Positions 1-5,901 of a stretch of 5,929 bases of DNA are shown in pieces. The DNA is taken from positions 1-5,929 of the forward strand of contig PXAP01000011.1 of the NCBI GenBank assembly GCA_003567115.1. The letters are read 5' to 3'. The notes beneath the pieces were generated by a model. The model was not told where the DNA came from. It made no database searches and saw nothing but the letters and a program-made list of their open reading frames with translations. The position numbers and the translations under genes were made by a program. Source of the DNA: Bacteroidota bacterium (GTDB lineage: Bacteria; Bacteroidota; Bacteroidia; Bacteroidales; PUMT01). The number at the start of each line of letters is the position of its first letter. Within the stretch, counting starts at the first letter, position 1.

Positions 1-138
1 AAATCCAGCCATTTTTTTAAATCAAGTGAGATGACGGGGGATGGTGAAATTATGAATCGCTCAATTTAGGTTAAAGATACTTCAAGAATAGTAAAATCTT
101 TCGGGGGGAGAGCTTAAATGCACCACAACGGCTGAGTG
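1..138. other. Left flank: AT-rich 3' exon of the group II intron, no gene seen
   Basis: All six frames are short and interrupted, and I recognise no protein family. On the minus strand this is the 3' exon of the group II intron, which begins CACTCAGCCG right after the intron's terminal AC. Before the intron inserted, base 138 would have been joined to base 2085. I could not match this stretch to the missing upstream part of the ISL3 transposase, so whether the intron landed inside the insertion sequence or just beside it stays open. Confidence 0.6.
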
Positions 139-178
139 GTCGAGTAGGCAAGGGGAATTTCACCCCAAGCCTCTCACA
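139..178 (-). ncRNA. Group II intron domain VI with branch-point A and 3' splice site
   Basis: After a 3-nt linker (178-176) the strands pair as GAG/CTC (175-173 with 144-142) and AGGC/GCCT (172-169 with 149-146). Between these two stems A145 is unpaired. A TT/TT internal loop and a GGGG/CCCC stem (166-163 with 155-152) close a 7-nt loop. A145 is the expected lariat branch point: it is the seventh base from the end, and GAC follows the stem to the 3' splice site at 139/138. Confidence 0.88.
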
Positions 179-212
179 GCACCGTACGTGACAGTCTCCT
201 GTCATACGGCTC
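179..212 (-). ncRNA. Group II intron domain V (catalytic hairpin)
   Basis: A 34-nt hairpin read on the minus strand, starting GAGCCGTATGACAG, with a GAGA tetraloop of the GNRA type, and ending in GTACGGTGC. It carries the AGC catalytic triad at positions 2-4 and the usual two-nt bulge (AC) on the 3' side. It departs from the common GAGCC/GGUUC base: position 33 is G, so A2 faces G33 instead of U33. The remaining pairs are intact. Confidence 0.93.
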
Positions 213-238
213 TTGTTATACAAATCTACGCGCATTAG

Positions 239-1489
239 TCAAGAAAAACCAATCTGCCAATGGTAGAAAAGATTAGGGAATTGTACCTTCACCCTCTCCA
301 ACCATTTGAAAGCCCGATTTAAACTTGATCTATAGCGCTTGTACCGTTTCCTTGCCCATTTGATCAACCGGCGACGTAAATGCTGAAAAACTCCGGAAAG
401 CTCAGAACATCTGAATTTGCCATAATAGTTCACCCATCCTCTGATAATTGGATTGAGGAATTGGGCGATGCCTACTATGCTCCTATGACTCAGGTATTCA
501 ATGTTCAGCTCTCTAAGTCTTGCAATAATCCGTTTCCGGGATTCAATACTAATTGCGCAATCATATCCCAGAAACAGTTTCCCGGTGTTCTTAGACATTG
601 TGGAGCGGGGCTGAAAGCTATATCCAAGAAAATCAAATTTAACTAGCTCATGATTCTCTTGACGCCTGTGATCCCTGCAATACACCACCTTAGTCTTTGA
701 AGGATGCAGTCGTAAACCACACTCCTCCAGCCTCTCTTTAACCCTTTTTAATGTTCCCCCGGCGTGAGCTTTACTGAAACAGTGCAGAATGGCATCGTCG
801 GCATACCTTACCATCTTGACACTCGAATCAGTCTTCTCTAACCATTTGTCCAACACGTAATGCAAAAACAGATTTGCCAGTAGCGGGCTAATGACTCCAC
901 CTTGAGGAGTGCCTTTGCCTTGTTTTTCTACCTGCTCACCTGTTGCTTTCTGCACCGGAGCTGTCAGAAATCGGCGGATATACATCTTTACCCAGTTTTC
1001 CTGCACGTGCTTCTCCAATGCCAGCATTAGCTTGTCATGATCTATATTGTCAAAGAAACCTTCTATATCCAGATCTATGACCCAGTTGAGTTTCCAACAA
1101 TTTTCCCTGACTTGCAATAATGCCTGATGTGCACTCTTCCCAGGCCGGTAGCCATATGAGTTGGGAGTGAAAATCACCTCAAACCTCGGTTCGAGGTAAT
1201 CTTTAATCACCATCTGCCCCACCCGATCACTTATGGTTGGAATTCCAAGTCGACGAAGTTTTCCCTCTCCCTTGGGAATTTCCACTTCTTTCAATGCAGG
1301 TGGAAAATAACTACCCGATGCCATCCGGTTCCACAGCTTGTACAGGTGTTTTGACCTATGTCTATCAAAATCTTCTAAACATATTTCATCTATCCCTGCA
1401 CTTTCTCCATGGGTACGCACCTTCTTGTAGGCTGCCCATACCATTGACCGGGTTATCGGTACCGATTTTGCCTCATTCCATAAATTCAT
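239..1489 (-). CDS. ltrA: Group II intron reverse transcriptase/maturase
   Basis: Intron-encoded protein of 416 aa that helps the intron RNA fold and splice, then copies it into DNA at the target site. Seen in the sequence: an N-terminal RT-0-like segment (about 5-40); fingers and palm motifs including GIP at 82-84 and YGYRPGKSAH (112-121); the first catalytic Asp in the DLDIEGFFD block (D141); PQGG at 195-198; and YADD at 229-232, giving the other catalytic Asp residues D231 and D232. The thumb/maturase X domain covers about 310-400 with the GWVNYYG motif at 351-357. The protein ends in a basic stretch with no HNH endonuclease domain; endonuclease-bearing relatives such as LtrA are about 600 aa. 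Target-primed insertion would therefore rely on another primer, probably a nascent DNA strand at a replication fork (family knowledge). The ATG is the first in frame: an in-frame TAA lies 18 nt upstream, and GGAAAGAGG directly precedes the ATG. The stop lies 26 nt before domain V, as expected for a domain IV gene. The symbol is generic. Confidence 0.95.
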   Translation of the reverse strand: MNLWNEAKSVPITRSMVWAAYKKVRTHGESAGIDEICLEDFDRHRSKHLYKLWNRMASGSYFPPALKEVEIPKGEGKLRRLGIPTISDRVGQMVIKDYLEPRFEVIFTPNSYGYRPGKSAHQALLQVRENCWKLNWVIDLDIEGFFDNIDHDKLMLALEKHVQENWVKMYIRRFLTAPVQKATGEQVEKQGKGTPQGGVISPLLANLFLHYVLDKWLEKTDSSVKMVRYADDAILHCFSKAHAGGTLKRVKERLEECGLRLHPSKTKVVYCRDHRRQENHELVKFDFLGYSFQPRSTMSKNTGKLFLGYDCAISIESRKRIIARLRELNIEYLSHRSIVGIAQFLNPIIRGWVNYYGKFRCSELSGVFQHLRRRLIKWARKRYKRYRSSLNRAFKWLERVKVQFPNLFYHWQIGFS

Positions 1490-1527
1490 CCTCTTTCCGA
1501 GTTGTTAAATGTAATGTGACTGTATAA

Positions 1528-1592
1528 CCAAATCCCTTCGCTCACTTCCCGTTACGGGAGGTTCATCACTACTACGGATTCGTCCGCCCCTG
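1528..1592 (-). ncRNA. Group II intron domain III
   Basis: Read on the minus strand, this segment holds GGCGGACGAATCCG, then GTAGTAGTGATGAA, then a CCCGTAACGGG hairpin (1558-1548) and GTGAGCGAAGGGA. This order and wording match the conserved domain III of many bacterial group II introns. It ends about 38 nt before the maturase ATG, so domain IV begins just after it. Exact edges are approximate. Confidence 0.7.
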
Positions 1593-1802
1593 AATCTTGC
1601 ATTGGTATTCTGCCTTTAGGTTGTTCCTATTGTGCATTTCCCTTTGACTGTCAGCGAATCCTAAACCGGTAGCCTTTTGACAGCCTGACATCAAGAATCC
1701 AGGTTCCCGAGTTCCGTAATCAAGCCTGGATAAAGTTCATGCCGCCTGTACGACGCCTGCCATACAGCCAGTAAACAGGTTTCTGCTGTACTTATCACTG
1801 TA

Positions 1803-1809
1803 TAACATA
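1803..1809 (-). other. EBS1 (exon-binding site 1) of the intron
   Basis: TATGTTA on the minus strand within domain I. It is perfectly complementary over 7 bp to the last seven bases of the 5' exon (IBS1, 2091-2085), and a G-U pair could extend it to 8. This pairing selects the 5' splice site and the insertion site. It lies 25 nt downstream of EBS2, the expected order in the ID3 region. Confidence 0.88.
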
Positions 1810-1834
1810 CTCTACAGCTTTTGACAGAATGTAA

Positions 1835-1839
1835 CGCCC
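1835..1839 (-). other. EBS2 (exon-binding site 2) of the intron
   Basis: GGGCG on the minus strand, within GAGAAGGGCGTTACA. It pairs over 5 bp with CGCCC of the 5' exon (IBS2, 2097-2093). It is shorter than the first pair but GC-rich and correctly placed relative to EBS1. Confidence 0.8.
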
Positions 1840-2084
1840 TTCTCGACACCTCGTCAGCGGTTTACTTTCGTTCATCTACTTTATCCATACCTGACTATAC
1901 TCGTGGTATAGCCTTTTCCTAAACGCTCAGCACAATGGCTCTTTACCAAAGCACCTTTAGGTGGTTTGAAGCCTTCTCCTGCAAGACGACTTCGGTGGGT
2001 CAGCCTTAAAAAAAACCGGCTTCCACTATCTCAATTACAGCATGCAGTGAAATTTAAATGCCGATTCACTGCTTCTCGGCGCAC

Positions 2085-2097
2085 TATGTTACGGGCG
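2085..2097 (-). other. IBS1 and IBS2, the intron target site in the 5' exon
   Basis: The last 13 bases of the 5' exon read CGCCCGTAACATA on the minus strand. CGCCC (2097-2093) is IBS2, one unpaired G (2092) follows, and TAACATA (2091-2085) is IBS1, ending exactly at the splice junction. The sites match EBS2 and EBS1, which shows that this is the site the intron itself recognises. Confidence 0.85.
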
Positions 2098-2125
2098 GGA
2101 AATATTTCTGCTTCAATTTGAATGA

Positions 2126-2405
2126 CATACTTATTCCCTCGTTGAGCAAGTTATAAAATCATTTAAAGATGCCCGCCTGGAATATACACTTTGTTGAAGA
2201 AGCAAGTCAGTCAGAATCCAGATTGCAAAATTTTGCCAAAAATTTGTTGAAAGATTTTGAAGCAGTTAATAATGCTGTAATAACTCCATATAGCAATGGA
2301 CAAGTGGAGGGGCAGGTAAAGCGGCTCAAAAACATAAAAAGAATGATGTATGGCTGAGCTAGTTTTGAACTTTTAAGAAATATGGTACTAATAAGATCGG
2401 GATGA
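2126..2405 (+). pseudogene. ISL3-family (IS204/IS1001/IS1096/IS1165) transposase, C-terminal remnant
   Basis: Only the C-terminal end of a DDE transposase survives. The diagnostic block is SNGQVEGQVKRLKNIKRMMYG (encoded about 2292-2354), typical of the ISL3 C-terminus. The Glu in VEGQ is probably the third catalytic acidic residue (family knowledge). Two lesions are visible. At 2355-2357 a TGA follows MMYG where the family has Arg, fitting a CGA to TGA change, and the reading continues in frame as ASFELLRNMVL to a final TGA at 2403-2405. Upstream, a frame reading YSLVEQVIKSFKDARLE (from about 2132) must shift at about 2180 to join NIHFVEEASQSE, fitting a one-base deletion. The N-terminal DNA-binding part and the earlier catalytic Asp residues are absent here. 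The gene is dead. It is antisense to the adjacent intron. Confidence 0.85.
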
Positions 2406-2431
2406 AAAATCACCAAAAGTGACGAAGAACC
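2406..2431 (+). repeat. Probable right terminal inverted repeat of the ISL3-type element
   Basis: Directly after the transposase stop comes AAAATCACCAAAAGTGACGAAGAACC. On the other strand it begins GGTTCTTCGTCACTTTTGG, resembling the GGCTCTT-type ends of ISL3 elements, which usually lie within a few tens of bases of the transposase stop. No matching left end is in the window, so the exact tip (taken as 2431) and any 8-bp target duplication (the next bases are TCAAAAAG) cannot be proved. Confidence 0.55.
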
Positions 2432-2498
2432 TCAAAAAGGCTAAAGATTTCGCGAAGCGAGACCAGGGAAGATGTTTAAAACAGGATTGCGGCTGGAA

Positions 2499-2844
2499 TG
2501 GGCGAATAGCTGGGATGATACCAGGTTTTGCAGATGGGTTCCTCGGCGAACGGGTCGTAATTCAACACAGAAAGGGAGGTACGTGGTATATGTGCGGTAT
2601 CCAGGGTTTCGATAATGATAAAACCATTAAAATGAGACTTGATTTTCTTTCTGAAGACACATATGAGATTGAGCTTATTTCTGACGGTGTTATTCCGAAT
2701 TCTTTTATCTTTGAAACACGGATTTTAACTGCCGGCGACGATCCTAAAGTGAAAATCCTCCCAAAGGGAGGGTTTGCCGCGCGGTTATCAGCAGGAAATA
2801 GTTATCTCTATTCTGTATTAATATCCACTGGTCTTCTAACGTAA
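2499..2844 (+). pseudogene. GH97 glycoside hydrolase (SusB-type), C-terminal remnant
   Basis: GH97 enzymes are periplasmic alpha-glucosidases or alpha-galactosidases of Bacteroidota glycan loci. Only the C-terminal beta-sandwich remains. SWDDTRF (2508-2528) is the conserved WD(D/E)TR turn before this domain. It is followed by GERVVIQHRKGGTWYMCG, then LDFLSEDTYEIELISDG and the family-typical ending KGGFAARL. The two halves lie in different frames. Removing one T from the T4 run at 2526-2529 joins them as SWDDTRFADGFLGERVV, so a +1 slip (or a sequencing error) is likely. The whole N-terminal domain and catalytic barrel are missing, and the sequence meets the IS end at about 2431. Bases 2432-2498 are not recognisable as GH97. 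An open frame runs from a GTG at 2419 inside the IS repeat, but that start is accidental. About 18 residues follow the GGFAARL ending before the TAA. The remnant lies 14 bp before the GH2 gene, suggesting a former operon. Confidence 0.8.
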
Positions 2845-2858
2845 TTAAAATAAAACTT

Positions 2859-5654
2859 ATGATCATCCGGAAATTTTTATTATCGGCCCTTGCGGCACTG
2901 ATTTTGGCGCCTGCGTCCTTTTCCCAGGAAACTGAAGTGATGTACCTTTCGGGGAAAGGGTTCGACATCGCCGTTAAATGGGAATTCTTTGTAACCAAAG
3001 GAAGAAAAAGCGGTGAATGGACTACCATCCCGGTTCCTTCCAACTGGGAACTACACGGATTCGGTAATTACAATTACGGGCACGACACGCCCAAGCATGA
3101 CGAGGAAGGGCTGTACAGATATAGCTTCGAGGTGCCGGCCAACTGGAAAGGAAAGACGGTGGAGATCGTGTTTGAGGGGTCGATGACCGACACCGAGGTA
3201 AAGATCAACGGCCAGCTTGCCGGTGATCCCTTCCAGGGCGGTTTTTACCGTTTCAGCTATGATATAACACATTTGCTTGAATTCGGCGCCGAAAATATGC
3301 TGGAGGTTAGGGTTAGCAAGGTTTCGGCCGACGAGTCGATCGAACAGGCCGAGAGACAGGGTGACTACTGGGTTTTCGGGGGCATCTACCGTCCGGTCTA
3401 TCTGAATGCATATCCTTCTGAATATATTGCTCATACGGCCATCGATGCCCTGGCGGACGGTTCCTTCCTTGTTAATGTCCATCCCCTCAATGTCAGGCGG
3501 GCCACAAATGTCGAGGCACAGATAATGACCCTTGACGGGGAAAGAGTCGGCCAGCCTTTTTCTGCTGCCGTATCACGTAACCAGGAAATGGTTACATTGA
3601 CTTCACAGCTTGACGACATAGACACATGGAGCCCTGAATTCCCGAATCTTTACACGGTAGAGCTCAGGCTGAGGGACAGGAGAAACAATGTTCATGTGGT
3701 AAGGGAACGGTTCGGTTTTCGCACCGTGGAAGTAATTGAAGGCAACGGGATATTTGTCAACGGTGAGAAGATCAAGTTCCGCGGTGTTAACCGTCACAGT
3801 GCCTGGCCGGAATCAGGACGCGCCCTTAGCAGGGAGCTTAACATTGCCGATATCAACCTGATGAAGGATATGAACATGAATGCCGTGCGCATGTCACACT
3901 ATCCGCCCGACAGGGATTTCATCGAAGCCTGTGATTCGCTTGGGTTGTTTGTCATAAACGAGCTTGCAGGCTGGCAGCGTCCCCCCTACGACACCGAACC
4001 GGGCAGGATACTGGTGGAAGCGATGATCAAAAGGGACGTCAACAGTCCGAGTATCATCATGTGGGCAAATGCCAACGAAGGCGGAGGCAACCATGAGCTT
4101 GACGATGACTTTGCCATCCATGATCCTCAGAACAGGCCGGTAATTCATCCCTGGAAGAAGTTCCGGGGACTTGACACACAGCATTACAAGCCCTGGAATT
4201 ACGGATCGGGCGAATGGTTTACCGGCAGGGATATATTTTTCCCCACCGAGTTCCTTCACGGGCTCTATGACGGTGGCAGTGGCGCCGGATTGGAGGATTA
4301 CTGGAAGATCATGTGGGAGCACCCCCTGAGCGCCGGCGGGTTCCTCTGGGTATTCAGCGATGAGGGGGTTGTCCGCACCGACATGGACGGATGGATTGAC
4401 ACCGATGGGGACCATGCCCCCGACGGCATCCTGGGCCCTTACCGTGAAAAAGAGGGCAGTTACTTTGCCATAAAAGAGATATGGTCTCCCGTGCATATAC
4501 CCATGAAATTCCTGGTACCGGGCTTCGACGGACGGGTAAAGGTGGAAAACAGGTTCAACTACACCAGCTTCGACCAGTGCAACTTTACCCTTGACCTGGC
4601 CATGCTGCCTGGCCCCTTTTCCGGCGAAACCGGCTATACAGTTTACCGTTCACTGACACCTTCTGTTCCACCTCTTAAACCCGGGGAACATGGATACATA
4701 GATCTCAATTTACCGGACGGATGGCAGGAGGTGGACTTGCTGCTTCTTTCCGCCACCGATCCCCACGGGCGTGAGATCTTTACATGGACATGGCCGGTGC
4801 CTTCGGCATCTGAGATGGCTGAAAGGGTACTCAGGGATGGCGGCAGACCAGCGGGGGAGATTGCCGCCCGGGAGAATGCGGATTATGTTATTATTACAAA
4901 CGGAAAAACAGAAGTCAGCTTCAGTAAAAGCAACGGTATGCTGGCAGGAATCGTGCATGACGGCCAAAAGATATCTCTTGGAGAGGGCCCGCAGCTGGAG
5001 CAGGCTAACAATGTGCGGTTTGGCGAAATAGTCCACTACAAGGAAGGAGATAAATATATAGTGGAGGTTCCACATGCCGGCGGACCGGTCATTAATCCAC
5101 GCTGGATCATGCATCCCGACGGATGGCTGGAGCTGGATGTTGATTTCCGGATGAACGGCGTATTCGATAACCTGGGAGTCAATTTCAGCTACCCCGAGGA
5201 AAATGTTACCGGCATGAGATGGATGGGCCGGGGACCCTACAGGGGGTGGAAAAACAGGATGAGGGGCCAACAGTTTGGAGTGTGGCACAAGGATTATAAC
5301 AATACCATAACGGGCGAGTCCTGGGATTACCCCGAGTTTAAGGGTCACCATGCCGAAATGTACTGGGCGGTGATTGAAACCACAGAGACACCAGTTACCG
5401 TGGTTACCAGGTCGAACGACCTGTTTCTAAGAATGCTCACGCCCGATGTCACAGAGATAGAAACGGAGGGTAAACCCCAAATTGCTCCTCCCTTCCCGGA
5501 CGGGGATATTTCGTTTCTTTACGGGATAAATGCCATCGGCACCAAGTTTCATCCAGCCGAAAGGCTCGGGCCCCAGAGCCAGAAAATCAGACAGTTCTGG
5601 TCGCTCGAACCAAACCAGCGAATTAATGTTTTTTTCCGGTTCGGGGAAGAATAA
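2859..5654 (+). CDS. Secreted GH2 family beta-galactosidase-like glycoside hydrolase
   Basis: A 931-aa retaining exo-glycosidase, predicted to act in the periplasm. Residues 1-22 are a signal peptide (Lys5, hydrophobic 6-18, likely cut before Gln23). There is no lipobox Cys. Domains in order: jelly-roll sugar-binding domain (about 25-185, with the VFEGSMTD and YWVFGGIYRPVYL blocks); immunoglobulin-like domain (about 190-292); TIM barrel (about 295-545); a second immunoglobulin-like domain (about 550-650); and a C-terminal beta-sandwich like LacZ domain 5 (about 675-930, with MGRGPY at 789-794). By alignment to LacZ from memory, His347 in MSHYPP and Glu368 in INELAG are active-site residues. 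Glu407 in WANANEGG is the acid/base, and Glu464 in PTEFLHG is the likely nucleophile. An Asp-rich loop, DTDGDHAPDG (514-523), may bind metal. LacZ is about 1023 aa, so this is near full length. The ATG has an A-rich leader and no Shine-Dalgarno, usual in Bacteroidota. Substrate is unknown: a beta-galactoside or beta-glucuronide is possible. Confidence 0.92.
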   Translation: MIIRKFLLSALAALILAPASFSQETEVMYLSGKGFDIAVKWEFFVTKGRKSGEWTTIPVPSNWELHGFGNYNYGHDTPKHDEEGLYRYSFEVPANWKGKTVEIVFEGSMTDTEVKINGQLAGDPFQGGFYRFSYDITHLLEFGAENMLEVRVSKVSADESIEQAERQGDYWVFGGIYRPVYLNAYPSEYIAHTAIDALADGSFLVNVHPLNVRRATNVEAQIMTLDGERVGQPFSAAVSRNQEMVTLTSQLDDIDTWSPEFPNLYTVELRLRDRRNNVHVVRERFGFRTVEVIEGNGIFVNGEKIKFRGVNRHSAWPESGRALSRELNIADINLMKDMNMNAVRMSHYPPDRDFIEACDSLGLFVINELAGWQRPPYDTEPGRILVEAMIKRDVNSPSIIMWANANEGGGNHELDDDFAIHDPQNRPVIHPWKKFRGLDTQHYKPWNYGSGEWFTGRDIFFPTEFLHGLYDGGSGAGLEDYWKIMWEHPLSAGGFLWVFSDEGVVRTDMDGWIDTDGDHAPDGILGPYREKEGSYFAIKEIWSPVHIPMKFLVPGFDGRVKVENRFNYTSFDQCNFTLDLAMLPGPFSGETGYTVYRSLTPSVPPLKPGEHGYIDLNLPDGWQEVDLLLLSATDPHGREIFTWTWPVPSASEMAERVLRDGGRPAGEIAARENADYVIITNGKTEVSFSKSNGMLAGIVHDGQKISLGEGPQLEQANNVRFGEIVHYKEGDKYIVEVPHAGGPVINPRWIMHPDGWLELDVDFRMNGVFDNLGVNFSYPEENVTGMRWMGRGPYRGWKNRMRGQQFGVWHKDYNNTITGESWDYPEFKGHHAEMYWAVIETTETPVTVVTRSNDLFLRMLTPDVTEIETEGKPQIAPPFPDGDISFLYGINAIGTKFHPAERLGPQSQKIRQFWSLEPNQRINVFFRFGEE

Positions 5655-5708
5655 ATCCGATCAGCCCTTCCCCGGTCGCCTCCGGATACATATGCTTCCC
5701 GGGTGGCT

Positions 5709-5732
5709 GGCAGGCTTGACGGCATGCCTGCC
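5709..5732 (+). other. Small hairpin downstream of the GH2 gene
   Basis: GGCAGGC (5709-5715) and GCCTGCC (5726-5732) form a perfect 7-bp stem around a 10-nt loop, with flanking CCG/CGG that could extend it across a bulge. It lies 55 bp after the GH2 stop. No T-tract follows, so it is not a classical intrinsic terminator. It could still protect the mRNA 3' end, or it could be incidental. Confidence 0.35.
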
Positions 5733-5742
5733 CGGTGATTGA

Positions 5743-5901
5743 CTGTCCCGCCGCGGGGATGTTCCTCGCATCCTCATCCATCTGGAAGGCCTGCTAGTTG
5801 ACTCCGGGAAAATCAATCTCTCCCTTGCTGGAGCGGCCCGTTATTCCGAATACTGTGAGAAGGGACGAAGTTCGAAAAAGCCATTTTCCGCCGAAGCGTA
5901 A
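5743..5901 (+). pseudogene. Possible N-terminal scrap of a transposase (weak)
   Basis: This frame is open between stops at 5740 and 5899 and has no ATG. Its middle reads LEGLLVDSGKINLSLAGAARY followed by SEYCEKG. That pattern (a leucine-rich helix, then SLAG.ARYS, then a CEK block) recalls the N-terminal helix-turn-helix region of some DDE transposases, where the EK is usually followed by basic residues. Here the frame drifts into a non-matching sequence and stops, as a decayed or frameshifted copy would. The identification rests on memory of the pattern and is weak. The rest of 5655-5929 shows no gene. Confidence 0.28.

Larger units (their letters stand above)
139..2084 (-). mobile_element. 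Complete group II intron (retroelement) with an internal maturase gene
   Basis: Self-splicing ribozyme and retroelement of 1946 nt, read on the minus strand. The 5' end at 2084 reads GTGCGCC, matching the group II GUGYG consensus. The 3' end at 139 is AC, matching the AY consensus. A canonical 34-nt domain V (212-179) is followed after 3 nt by domain VI with a bulged A. Domain IV carries the reverse transcriptase gene. The 5' junction is confirmed by base pairing: the 5' exon ends in TAACATA, complementary to TATGTTA inside domain I, and CGCCC just upstream pairs with GGGCG. The first 3' exon base (C) can also pair with the G preceding EBS1, the delta-delta' position. The overall form, with a maturase lacking an endonuclease domain, resembles bacterial class D/E introns, but I cannot assign the class firmly. 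With both ends, catalytic RNA parts and protein present, it looks splicing-competent. Confidence 0.93.

Noticed and set aside
1..138. Left inverted repeat of the ISL3 element
   Set aside because: No sequence resembling GGTTCTTCGTCACTTTTGG occurs here.
380..646. Plus-strand open frame opposite the maturase
   Set aside because: It is antisense to a clear reverse transcriptase and has no protein-like motifs.
239..1489. Reverse transcriptase as part of a diversity-generating retroelement or retron
   Set aside because: Full group II intron RNA surrounds it, the maturase X domain is present, and there is no template/variable repeat pair or msr/msd-like structure.
2360..2367. TAGTTTTG, matching the Bacteroidota -7 promoter consensus TAnnTTTG
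   Set aside because: It lies in transposase coding sequence, has no TTTG at the -33 distance, and such an 8-mer is expected by chance in AT-rich DNA.
2419..2500. GTG at 2419 as a true start of a 141-aa gene
   Set aside because: It lies inside the IS terminal repeat, and the first part of the frame is out of phase with the conserved GH97 WDDTR motif, so the start is accidental.
3894..5351. Long open frames of about 200 aa on the minus strand inside the GH2 gene
   Set aside because: They are antisense shadows of a well-matched GH2 frame and show no recognisable family.
5709..5760. Rho-independent terminator after GH2
   Set aside because: The 7-bp stem is real but no T-run follows it.
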